Source of the DNA: an uncultured Lachnospiraceae bacterium
Lineage (GTDB): Bacteria; Bacillota; Clostridia; Lachnospirales; Lachnospiraceae
Direction: 5' to 3'
Assembly: GCA_947168905.1 (NCBI GenBank)
Contig: CAMVNR010000014.1
Location: 1 to 38,491, forward strand
Length of the DNA stretch: 38,491 nucleotides
The notes beneath the pieces are model-generated. The model did not search any database, was not told where the DNA came from, and worked only from the letters and a program-made list of their open reading frames with translations. The position numbers were made by a program, and so were the translations under genes. How positions within the stretch are numbered: position 1 is the first letter of the stretch; each line of letters begins with the position of its first letter. This document shows, piece after piece, positions 16,163 to 23,813 of the stretch.

Positions 16163-17617
16163 ATGATCAGTTCTGCATTCCTTCTGCCTGTGATTCTCTT
16201 CCCGATTCTGTCGGGGGCGCTGATCCAGGCCTTCCGGATCCGGGAGAGAAAGACGGTCCGGATTTATACGGGTGCGGTCACGCTTCTGACTTCTGTAGCG
16301 GCGTGGCTTCTGATCCTGCGCGCCGATGAGAGCGGCTGCGTCCTTCTGAAGTTTACGAGAGACTTTACACTGAAGCTCCGTTTTGATGCCTGCGGACGCT
16401 TCTTTGCCGGAATTGTGGCGACGCTGTGGCCGCTGACGGTATGCTATGCCTTTGAATATCTGGAAGACGATCCGAGGCAGCATACCTTCTTCACCTGGTT
16501 TACCATGGCGTACGGTGTGACACTCGGCATCTCGATGTCCGGAAATCTGTTCTCGCTCTATATTTTCTACGAGCTTCTGACGCTGGTTACCGTACCGCTC
16601 GTGATGCATACAGGAACCCGGGAAGCGATCCGCGCCGCGCGGACCTATTTCGGCTTTTCCTTAGGCGGCGCGGCTTTTGCGCTGATTTCCATTCTGTATC
16701 TCATGACCGGCGAGACTTCGGTGGAGTCCGTACAGATTACCCGTATTTTCTATTTCCTCGGGGTCGTGGGCTTCGGTGTGAAATCGGCAATGTTCCCGCT
16801 GCATGCCTGGCTTCCGAAGGCTTCGGTCGCTCCGACCCCCGTGACGGCACTTCTGCATGCGGTCGCCGTCGTCAAAGCCGGTGTGTTCTCCGTGATCCGT
16901 CTGACCTATTTCGGTTACGGAACGGATCTTCTGAAGGACTCGTATGTACAGATCCTTTTGCTTGGGCTTTCGGCCTTCACCATTCTCTACGGAGCGGTGC
17001 GCGCCGTAAAGGAAGTGCACTGGAAAAGGAGGCTTGCATACTCGACGGTGGCGAATCTTTCGTACATCCTCTTCGGCGTCTTTCTGATGACGGAAGCCGG
17101 ACTTCAGGGCGCGCTTCTTCACATGGCTTTTCATGCACAGATCAAGATTCTCGCCTTCTTTTCGGCGGGCGCCGTCCTGCATCAAACCGGGCGCGCGTAT
17201 ATCTATGAAATGGACGGACTGGGGCGGAAGATGAAAGTGACTTTCGCCTGCTTTACGGTCTCTGCGATTGCCCTTACGGGAATCCCGCCGATGTCCGGCT
17301 TTATCAGTAAATGGCATTTGTTAACGGCAGCGGCTTCGGCAGATACGCCCTTTTCCTTTGCAGGAGCCGGCGTTATTCTGTTTGCCGCGCTTCTTACGGC
17401 CGTCTACATGTTTACGATGGTACGCAGGGCCTGGTTCCCCGGAAAGGAGACGGAGCTTCAGAAAAACGAAAATGTCCGGGAGGCGGGGCTTTTCATGCTG
17501 ATCCCGATGGTCATTCTGGCTGCGGGCATTCTTTTTACCGGCCTCTTCCCGGGAACGGTGATGATGCATGTCCGGGAAATTGCCGGCAGCGTACTGGCGG
17601 CGGGAGGTGAGTTCTGA
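16163..17617 (+). CDS. Proton-conducting antiporter-like subunit (third of four)
   Basis: A 484-residue NuoL/M/N-family membrane protein. The TM5 Glu is Glu137 in YIFYELLTLVTVPLVM and the TM7 Lys is Lys207 in GFGVKSAMFPLHAWLPKASVAPTPVTALLHAVAVVKAG. Here ValAlaProThrPro-LeuHisAla is closer to NuoL/MrpA than to the preceding protein. GIPPMSGFISKW near the C-terminus is a usual family motif. The ATG has TTGAGGG four bases upstream, following the 16130-16149 hairpin. It overlaps the next gene by one base. Confidence 0.9.
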   Translation: MISSAFLLPVILFPILSGALIQAFRIRERKTVRIYTGAVTLLTSVAAWLLILRADESGCVLLKFTRDFTLKLRFDACGRFFAGIVATLWPLTVCYAFEYLEDDPRQHTFFTWFTMAYGVTLGISMSGNLFSLYIFYELLTLVTVPLVMHTGTREAIRAARTYFGFSLGGAAFALISILYLMTGETSVESVQITRIFYFLGVVGFGVKSAMFPLHAWLPKASVAPTPVTALLHAVAVVKAGVFSVIRLTYFGYGTDLLKDSYVQILLLGLSAFTILYGAVRAVKEVHWKRRLAYSTVANLSYILFGVFLMTEAGLQGALLHMAFHAQIKILAFFSAGAVLHQTGRAYIYEMDGLGRKMKVTFACFTVSAIALTGIPPMSGFISKWHLLTAAASADTPFSFAGAGVILFAALLTAVYMFTMVRRAWFPGKETELQKNENVREAGLFMLIPMVILAAGILFTGLFPGTVMMHVREIAGSVLAAGGEF

Positions 17618-19740
17618 TGAATAAGACGGAAACACGCGTTTACGCACTTTCGCTCGGACTTACCTTCCTGATGCTGGTCCTGTCCGTGCTCCTTTTCTTC
17701 CTTCCCGGGAGGAGCATCGGCATTCCGCTTCTACTTTCCCACGGACTTTCTTTTACTGTCGACGGATTCAGAAAAATCTACGCCCTTGTGATCAGCTTCA
17801 TGTGGTTTATGACCATGCTCCTCTCGAAGGAATATTTTGCCGGGCATCATCACAATATCCGCTACTTTGTCTTTAACATTCTGACGGAGGGAGCGATTCT
17901 TGGAGTATTCTTCTCGTCGGATCTGTTCACGGCGCTGGTGTTTTTCGAAATCATGTCCTTTACCTCCTTCGTCTGGGTTATCCAGGAGGAGACGGAAGGG
18001 GCTGTCCGGGCGGCCGGAACGTATCTCGCCATCGCGGTCATCGGCGGTCTTTCGGCGCTGATGGGCATCTGGCTTCTTGAGAAGTGCCTGGGAACAACCG
18101 AGATCGCCCGCCTGTATGAAGCCGCAAAGGCGTACAGGGAGGGAAACAGCCCGGCGCTTCTCTATACTGCGGGAGCGCTGATTCTCGCGGGATTCGGCGC
18201 GAAGGCAGGTGTCTTCCCGCTTCATATCTGGCTTCCGAAGGCGCATCCGGTGGCTCCGGCGCCGGCATCGGCGCTTCTCTCGGGCGTCCTGACAAAGTCC
18301 GGCGTCTTCGGCGTGATTGCCGTCTCCTGCGGGATTTTCCGCGAGGATCCGGCCTGGGGCACAGCAATCCTGATCCTGGGAACCGTGACCATGCTGCTTG
18401 GAGCGGTACTGGCGCTTCTCTCCATCGACCTGAAGCGCACCCTGGCGTGTTCGTCAATGTCGCAGATCGGCTTTATCATGATCGGAATTGCCTGTACCTG
18501 CCTCCTCGGCGAAGAAGGAGGGCTTTCTGCCGCGGGAACGATGCTTCACATGGTGAATCATTCTCTTCTGAAGCTCAATCTGTTTATGTGTGCCGGCGTG
18601 ATCTATATGAACCTGCACGAACTGGATCTGAACCTTTTGCGCGGCTTCGGACGCGGAAAACACCTTCTGCAGGCGGCCTTCCTTCTCGGCGCGCTCGGCA
18701 TCGGCGGTATTCCCGGCTTTAACGGCTATATCAGCAAGACGCTGCTGCATGAAGGGATTGTGGAAGCTTCCGGAATGTACGGCAGGCTGCTTTCGGGCGT
18801 CGAATGGATCTTCCTCCTGTCGGGCGGACTGACGATCGCATATATGACGAAGCTGTATGTCTGTATATTTCATGAGAAGCCAGGAAAGGAAGCAGAGGAA
18901 TTTCAGAAGGAAAGAAGTGCGCACCGTCCGAAATACATCGGCGGGGCGGCGGGCGCGGCCCTGGCGGTATCGGCGCTCATCCTGCCGCTTTTCGGACTGA
19001 CAGGGAACCGTCTGATGCTTCGGATCGCAGGGCTTTCTTCAGAATTTTTCAGGGCAAAAATGCCGGAAGCTCTCCGTTTCTTCTCTTTGGAAAATCTGAA
19101 AGGCGCGGGAATCTCTGCCCTGATCGGCACAGCGGTATACCTGCTTGTTGTGCGAAAGGTTCTGATGAAGGACGGGAGATATGTAAACCGCCTTCCCCGG
19201 TGGGCGGATCTGGAAGAAATCGTTTACCGGCCGCTGCTGCTTAGGATTCTTCCCGCGGTTTTCGGATGGATCGCGGCAGTCTTCGGGGAAAATAAGATTC
19301 TGACGGCGGCGGGAAAAGGCGTGATGAAGCTGGCATCCTTTGCGGCCCGTCTGTTCGGGGAAAACAGGCTGCTTTCTCCGCTGTCAAAAGGGCTCTTAAG
19401 GCTCGTCAAAATCCTCACGCGCGCGGCTTCGGACGCGGTGGACGCAGTGATTCTGCTTCTCGCCGGAACCGTATTCAGGCCGGTGCTGCCGCCCTCGACG
19501 GAGCAGGCCGAGCATTCGATCTTCTACCGGCTGGGGAACTCGGTCGACCGGAGCTACCGCAGGAGAGGAAAGGAAGCCGAGAACGAGCACCGCTTCGCCC
19601 GGCTGTTCTACAGGATCCGAGAGACCATGAGAAGGACCACGCACAACCTGACGGACTCCATGTCCTTCGCGCTTCTGGCGACGATTCTGGCTGTGACGGC
19701 GATTCTTCTGTATGTACTCTTCGTGCATCACTTCGGCTGA
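17617..19740 (+). CDS. Long proton-conducting antiporter-like subunit with C-terminal extension (fourth of four)
   Basis: A 707-residue protein. Residues 1 to about 480 are a NuoL/M/N-family antiporter domain with Glu111 in LVFFEIMSFTS and Lys196 in GFGAKAGVFPLHIWLPKAHPVAPAPASALLSG. About 220 further residues include a helix near 510-525, an amphipathic region with a 24-residue tandem repeat (556-579 and 580-603), a charged segment, and a final helix ending VLFVHHFG. NuoL also has a C-terminal amphipathic arm that clamps neighbouring pumps; a similar role here is inference. The start codon overlaps the previous stop by one base, with GGGAGGTGAG upstream. It ends the operon, 26 bases from the convergent methyltransferase. 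Confidence 0.9.
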   Translation: MNKTETRVYALSLGLTFLMLVLSVLLFFLPGRSIGIPLLLSHGLSFTVDGFRKIYALVISFMWFMTMLLSKEYFAGHHHNIRYFVFNILTEGAILGVFFSSDLFTALVFFEIMSFTSFVWVIQEETEGAVRAAGTYLAIAVIGGLSALMGIWLLEKCLGTTEIARLYEAAKAYREGNSPALLYTAGALILAGFGAKAGVFPLHIWLPKAHPVAPAPASALLSGVLTKSGVFGVIAVSCGIFREDPAWGTAILILGTVTMLLGAVLALLSIDLKRTLACSSMSQIGFIMIGIACTCLLGEEGGLSAAGTMLHMVNHSLLKLNLFMCAGVIYMNLHELDLNLLRGFGRGKHLLQAAFLLGALGIGGIPGFNGYISKTLLHEGIVEASGMYGRLLSGVEWIFLLSGGLTIAYMTKLYVCIFHEKPGKEAEEFQKERSAHRPKYIGGAAGAALAVSALILPLFGLTGNRLMLRIAGLSSEFFRAKMPEALRFFSLENLKGAGISALIGTAVYLLVVRKVLMKDGRYVNRLPRWADLEEIVYRPLLLRILPAVFGWIAAVFGENKILTAAGKGVMKLASFAARLFGENRLLSPLSKGLLRLVKILTRAASDAVDAVILLLAGTVFRPVLPPSTEQAEHSIFYRLGNSVDRSYRRRGKEAENEHRFARLFYRIRETMRRTTHNLTDSMSFALLATILAVTAILLYVLFVHHFG
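19282..19425 (+). repeat. 24-codon tandem repeat in the C-terminal arm of the long antiporter subunit
   Basis: Codons for FGEN(K/R)(I/L)L(T/S)xx(G/S)KG(V/L)(M/L)(K/R)L occur at 19282 and again at 19354, a 72-base period. The two copies differ at many DNA positions but keep the protein pattern, so the duplication is old. Confidence 0.7.
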
Positions 19741-19766
19741 AAAAGGGAACCCGGCGGATAAGGCAG

Positions 19767-20603
19767 TCAGTCCGAGCTCGTTTTCTGCATGGCAAAAAAT
19801 GCAACGGCTCCAGCGGCAGCGACATTCAGCGAATCTACCCCTTCCCTCATCGGGATTTTTACGTTATAATCACAGGAGGCGATGGTGGTGCTTTTCAGCC
19901 CGTCGCCTTCGGTTCCGAGAATGATTGCGAGTCTGTCCGTTTTTTTCAGCCGCGGATCATCCACCGGAATCGTACGGTCCGTGAGCGACATTGCGGCGGT
20001 CGTAAAGCCGCAGGACTTCAGGAGGGCAAGACCTTTTTCCGGCCAGTCTTCCTGCTCCCGGCAGATATAGGTCCATGGAACCTGAAATACGGTGCCCATG
20101 CTGACCCGGACAGCGCGCCGGTAGAAAGGATCGCAGGAGTTCGGCGTGAGAAGGACCGCATCGACAGAGAGTGCGGCTGCCGAACGGAAAACGGCGCCGA
20201 TGTTTGTCGGGTTGACAACATCCTCGAGGACGGCGACGCGGGCTGCATTTTGAAGAAGGAGCGAAGGCTCGGGAAGCGCCGGCCGCTCCATGGCTGCAAG
20301 CGCTCCGCGCGTCAAGTGAAAGCCCGTGAGCTTTGTCAGCACTTCGAAATCCGCCGTGAATACGGGAATATCCCCGGCACGCGCGATCAGCGCCTTCATC
20401 TGTCCGTCAATGTGCCGCCGCTCGAGAAGCATCGATACCGGCCGGCAGGGGAAGTCCATCGCGCGTTCAATGACCTTGGGGCTTTCCGCGACAAAGAGAC
20501 TCTCTCCGTTTTCGGCGCCGTTCTTAAGAGCAGGCTCGCGAAGGCGTGCATAGACGTCAAGGCGCGGATCCGAAAAGTCCGTGATTTCAATAATTTCCGG
20601 CAT
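19767..20603 (-). CDS. TrmH-family (SpoU) RNA 2'-O-methyltransferase
   Basis: A 278-residue protein likely to methylate a ribose in tRNA or rRNA using S-adenosylmethionine. It has the three SPOUT motifs: NPTNIGAVFRSAAA (131-144), LGTEGDGL (229-236) and IPMREGVDSLNVAAAGAV (250-267), the knot that binds SAM. The N-terminal 120 residues form the RNA-binding domain, with GESLFVAESPKVI as usual. I use ATG 20603, since GGAGGG lies seven bases upstream; a TTG five codons earlier is within that site. The RNA target cannot be assigned from sequence. Confidence 0.92.
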   Translation of the reverse strand: MPEIIEITDFSDPRLDVYARLREPALKNGAENGESLFVAESPKVIERAMDFPCRPVSMLLERRHIDGQMKALIARAGDIPVFTADFEVLTKLTGFHLTRGALAAMERPALPEPSLLLQNAARVAVLEDVVNPTNIGAVFRSAAALSVDAVLLTPNSCDPFYRRAVRVSMGTVFQVPWTYICREQEDWPEKGLALLKSCGFTTAAMSLTDRTIPVDDPRLKKTDRLAIILGTEGDGLKSTTIASCDYNVKIPMREGVDSLNVAAAGAVAFFAMQKTSSD

Positions 20604-20710
20604 AAATATGCCCTCCAATAGTATATGAATTCAGGCTCAAAGCCTGCAGCATAAAAGATGCCTTTTAAGATCACCTTTTGACCTTGTTGGTGTCACACGG
20701 TTTCTGTAAA

Positions 20711-20739
20711 AGTATACCCGATTTTCAGGGTTGAATCAA
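20711..20739 (-). promoter_or_regulatory. Predicted promoter of the TrmH-family gene
   Basis: On the - strand TTGATT (20734-20739), 17 bases, TATACT (20711-20716). It implies a leader of about 100 bases with a small CAGGCT/AGCCTG hairpin at 20632-20646. A weak + strand promoter, GTGTCA (20690-20695), 17 bases, TATACC (20713-20718), overlaps its -10 and could serve the gene at 20759. Confidence 0.6.
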
Positions 20740-20758
20740 TACGGACAAGGAGAAAAGC

Positions 20759-21991
20759 ATGAAATTCGTTTTCCGCGACAGACAAAAAGGGACGCCGTAC
20801 TATACGGCGGAACTTCCGGAAGGCTTTACGGGAGAGGCGGTGTGCACACCGGTTCAGTATCAGACGGCGCTTGTTTTAGATGTCCGAGGAAGCGCTTTTT
20901 CTGCGGATCACAGCCTGCGGCTTTACTTCAGAACCGGGGAGAGTTACAGCTTCTCGGAAAACAATACGAGGATCCCGTACGGCGGCAGGGATGAAGAAGG
21001 AGCGATCTGTCACGCGCCCTGCGATGCAGGCGCCCAGATCGACGAATTTGCCGCCGAATTTGCGGGGAAGCCGCTTCAGGCGCTTCAGTACATGAACCTC
21101 TCCCAGGAAAAAGCCGATTCCCTTCGTCCGGAGGAAGAAGAGAGCTTTCAGACACAGTATGAGAGCGCGATGCAGGTTCTCTCGATGCAGCCGGCAGACC
21201 TTGTGATGCAGGTGCAGGCAAGAGTGTTTGACGGCGGGACCGGCGTGTACCGGATGAATACGGCCGGTGGGGAGAAGACGCTTCTTGTGAGTCTGTGGCG
21301 CTTTGGAATGCAGAGCATCGTCGGGCCGCGAAATGCCGGAATCTACGGGAGATTTGCTTCCATGGCGCGTCCCGTGACGATAATCGGCTGGCGGATTCCG
21401 ATGGTGATCTATCTGCTTTCGGACACGGTGCCGGATGAGCGGATTCTAAAGATGTACAGCCGCTTTGTCGAGACCCTGCAGCCCGTACCGGAATTTCAGG
21501 AGTACTTCCGTGCGCTCGACAGGCAGAATCTTTCCCGGGCGCTTCAAGCGGCACAGGCAGCGGCAGCGCGGCAGCAGGCTGAGATCAGCTACGCCTGGCA
21601 GCAGCAACAGGCCGGCTGGGCGCGCTCGGAGGCGCTGTCCCGTTCGATTTCCGCTGATCTTGATTCTTTCCATGCGGGACTGAATCAGAGAATGGCGGAT
21701 TACGACGCCCTGCATGCGCCGGGCGGAGCGCTTTACTCAAGCGGAGCTCCTTCGGAAGGCCCCGCAGGAAGCAATATTGAGAGCACGGACGAGCGTATAC
21801 AGAGACTCCGGCACGAGTCGATGATGGGCGTCAATACCTATGTCGACGAAGAGGGCCGGGAGTCGGAGTTTTCCACGCAGGCGGACCGCGTCTTTCAGAA
21901 TCACCTTGATAACAATGTCCGTTTTGGAACGGAACATTATTATGACGACTATGTGCCCGAAGGCTGGTCGGAACTCTTCAGGAAGCAGTAA
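20759..21991 (+). CDS. Unknown 410-residue protein with Gln/Ala-rich helical region
   Basis: I do not recognise this family. There is no signal peptide and no membrane segment, so it is probably cytoplasmic. The N-terminal 130 residues are mixed beta-like sequence (Phe/Tyr/Thr rich). Residues about 140-245 look like a compact domain with SLWRFGMQSIVGPRNAGIYGRFASMARPVTI and PMVIYLLSDTVPDE. Residues about 250-320 are rich in Ala, Gln and Arg and likely form a long helix or coiled coil. The last 70 residues (DERIQRLRHESMMGVNTYVDEEGRESEFSTQADRVFQNH) form a conserved-looking tail. RBS AAGGAGAAAAGC precedes the ATG. It is 29 bases ahead of the ThuA-like gene and probably cotranscribed. Confidence 0.85.
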   Translation: MKFVFRDRQKGTPYYTAELPEGFTGEAVCTPVQYQTALVLDVRGSAFSADHSLRLYFRTGESYSFSENNTRIPYGGRDEEGAICHAPCDAGAQIDEFAAEFAGKPLQALQYMNLSQEKADSLRPEEEESFQTQYESAMQVLSMQPADLVMQVQARVFDGGTGVYRMNTAGGEKTLLVSLWRFGMQSIVGPRNAGIYGRFASMARPVTIIGWRIPMVIYLLSDTVPDERILKMYSRFVETLQPVPEFQEYFRALDRQNLSRALQAAQAAAARQQAEISYAWQQQQAGWARSEALSRSISADLDSFHAGLNQRMADYDALHAPGGALYSSGAPSEGPAGSNIESTDERIQRLRHESMMGVNTYVDEEGRESEFSTQADRVFQNHLDNNVRFGTEHYYDDYVPEGWSELFRKQ

Positions 21992-22020
21992 CAACAGTAC
22001 CATGAGAAAAGGAGGACAAC

Positions 22021-22659
22021 ATGAAACTGCTCGTAATCTCGGATGACTTCTGGCATCCGGCGGAAGTGGTGGAGGAAGGACTTTCTCCCCTGAATGACAA
22101 GTATGACATCACGTATATGCGGACTGCGCGCGACCTGCTGACGCCGGAATATCTGGCGGAGTTTTCCGCGGTCCTTCTGTGGAAAGCGAATACGATCAAC
22201 GCCGCGAACCGCGAACCCTGGTTCGAGGAGGGCGTGACCGAGGTCGGCCCGGAGGAATTCCGCGCATACGTGGAGAACGGCGGAGGACTGATTGTGCTTC
22301 ACGCCGGAAACTGCTGGCACAAAGGCGACCGGATGGAGAACCTGATCGGCAACTACTTCATCACCCATCCGCCCAGGTGTCCGGTGACAGTGCATTTTGA
22401 AGAGAGCCCGCTTTCGGAGGGCTGCGAGGACTTTACGCTCCGGGACGAGCATTATCATCTCGGAATTACGGCAGAGGACATTGAGGTTTTCGCCACCAGC
22501 ACCTCGCATGAAACCGATACGCAGATTGCCGGCTATACGAGAAAGGTCGGAAAGGGAAATATCGTTGTATTTACGCCCGGGCATGTGCTGTGGGTGATCC
22601 GGCACCCCTCGTTCCTGAAATTTGTGGAAAACGCAGTTAAGTACTGCACGGAAGAATAA
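22021..22659 (+). CDS. ThuA-like domain protein
   Basis: The 212-residue protein is a class I glutamine-amidotransferase-fold ThuA-like protein. ThuA proteins are linked to trehalose and other disaccharide use through 3-keto-glycosides, but the chemistry of most members is unknown. Seen here: an N-terminal strand MKLLVISDDFWHP, the central strand-turn NGGGLIVLHAGNCWHK, which is the family's His-containing elbow without the Cys of amidotransferases, then DEHYHLGI and the C-terminal GKGNIVVFTPGHVLWVIRHPSFLKFVENAVKY. The ATG has AAAGGAGGACAAC upstream. It lies two bases ahead of a serine hydrolase. The nearby TIM-barrel isomerases also occur with ThuA in keto-sugar pathways. Confidence 0.85.
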   Translation: MKLLVISDDFWHPAEVVEEGLSPLNDKYDITYMRTARDLLTPEYLAEFSAVLLWKANTINAANREPWFEEGVTEVGPEEFRAYVENGGGLIVLHAGNCWHKGDRMENLIGNYFITHPPRCPVTVHFEESPLSEGCEDFTLRDEHYHLGITAEDIEVFATSTSHETDTQIAGYTRKVGKGNIVVFTPGHVLWVIRHPSFLKFVENAVKYCTEE

Positions 22660-22661
22660 AA

Positions 22662-23807
22662 ATGAATCGGATGAAGCCTGAGAAAAAAAGAGTCTTTCTT
22701 GCCTGCGTGGTGATGGCTGCGCTTCTTGTCGTTGTCGGAATTCTGCGGATGAACGCGGTGAATTCCGCGAAAAAGCAGGCGGAGCGTACGTCGAATACGA
22801 TGATTGCTGAGTATGCGAAGAAGCAGGAAGACCTGCTGCTTACGGTTGCGGTGATCCGCGGGGACGAAATGGAGGCGGCTGTCTACACCAAAGACGGCGC
22901 ACTGGTATCTCAGGCTTCATCCGCTGTAAGTGCGGCACTTACGGGGGAAGTCCCCGCAGGAAACACGGACGGAAATGACGCAGGAGATATTTTTACCCGG
23001 CAGTATGAAATCGGTTCGCTCACGAAAACCTTTGTCGGCGCGCTGTTTGCCAAGTACGCATCCGAGGGAAGGCTCTCTCTGACGGATCCCGTCAGCAGCT
23101 ATGTGGATTTTTCCGGCAGATATGATCCGACGATTCTGGAGCTTCTGACCCATACCTCCGCCTATGAGGATTACCGTACAAACGGCTTTATCCAGATGGC
23201 AAAATACCGGCTGAACAAAAACCCGTACAGGGGGATTTCCTCCGAGCGTGTACCGGTATTCATGCGGCGTTTTTCGACGGGAATGACCGCGCCTTATGAG
23301 TACAGCTTCTCCAATTTCGGCTACGCTGTCCTCGGAAATGTCATAGAAGCCGTCGAAGGGCGTCCCTTCAAAGAGGTGATGGAGGAATATATCCGTACGG
23401 AGCTTCAGCTTCCCGATACAGCCTTTCAGACCGAGCCTTCGATCGAAAAAGCCTGGAAATGGAACGAAGATGACGCTTTTCTTCCCGCGGCGGGACTTTC
23501 GAGCGATATCAGCGATCTTGCGGCCTATGTGCGGCTGTATTTTGAGGATAGGATTGACGAAGGACGGCTCCTTTCGATTACCGGCGCAAAAAATGCCGGG
23601 GGCTCCTCAAAGGCAGCCCTCGGCTGGGGAGTCCGCCCGGACGGCGTTGTCGGCCACGGCGGAGAGACTTCGCATTATTCTGCGCAGATCCTGTTTGACA
23701 GTCAGAAAAAGACTGCGGTCATCGTTCTGTCGAACCGTACGGAATCGAATCAGATTACGGTCCCGGAGCTCGCGGAACAGATCTACCTGGAACAGTTCGG
23801 GGAGTGA
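22662..23807 (+). CDS. Membrane-anchored beta-lactamase-family serine hydrolase
   Basis: A 381-residue protein. Residues about 10-30 form one uncleaved N-terminal hydrophobic helix, placing the catalytic domain outside the cell. The class C beta-lactamase/penicillin-binding fold (family S12) is shown by YEIGSLTKTFVG with Ser119 and Lys122, and by GHGGETSHY with His332-Gly-Gly as the third motif. The Tyr-x-Asn motif is Phe216-Ser-Asn218 in YSFSNFGYAVLG, so the usual general-base Tyr is replaced unless Tyr214 serves. Likely roles are D-peptide or ester hydrolysis in the cell wall. It starts two bases after the ThuA-like gene, with only a weak GGAAG ahead. Its end is six bases from a convergent esterase. 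Confidence 0.87.
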   Translation: MNRMKPEKKRVFLACVVMAALLVVVGILRMNAVNSAKKQAERTSNTMIAEYAKKQEDLLLTVAVIRGDEMEAAVYTKDGALVSQASSAVSAALTGEVPAGNTDGNDAGDIFTRQYEIGSLTKTFVGALFAKYASEGRLSLTDPVSSYVDFSGRYDPTILELLTHTSAYEDYRTNGFIQMAKYRLNKNPYRGISSERVPVFMRRFSTGMTAPYEYSFSNFGYAVLGNVIEAVEGRPFKEVMEEYIRTELQLPDTAFQTEPSIEKAWKWNEDDAFLPAAGLSSDISDLAAYVRLYFEDRIDEGRLLSITGAKNAGGSSKAALGWGVRPDGVVGHGGETSHYSAQILFDSQKKTAVIVLSNRTESNQITVPELAEQIYLEQFGE

Positions 23808-23813
23808 ATCGGC

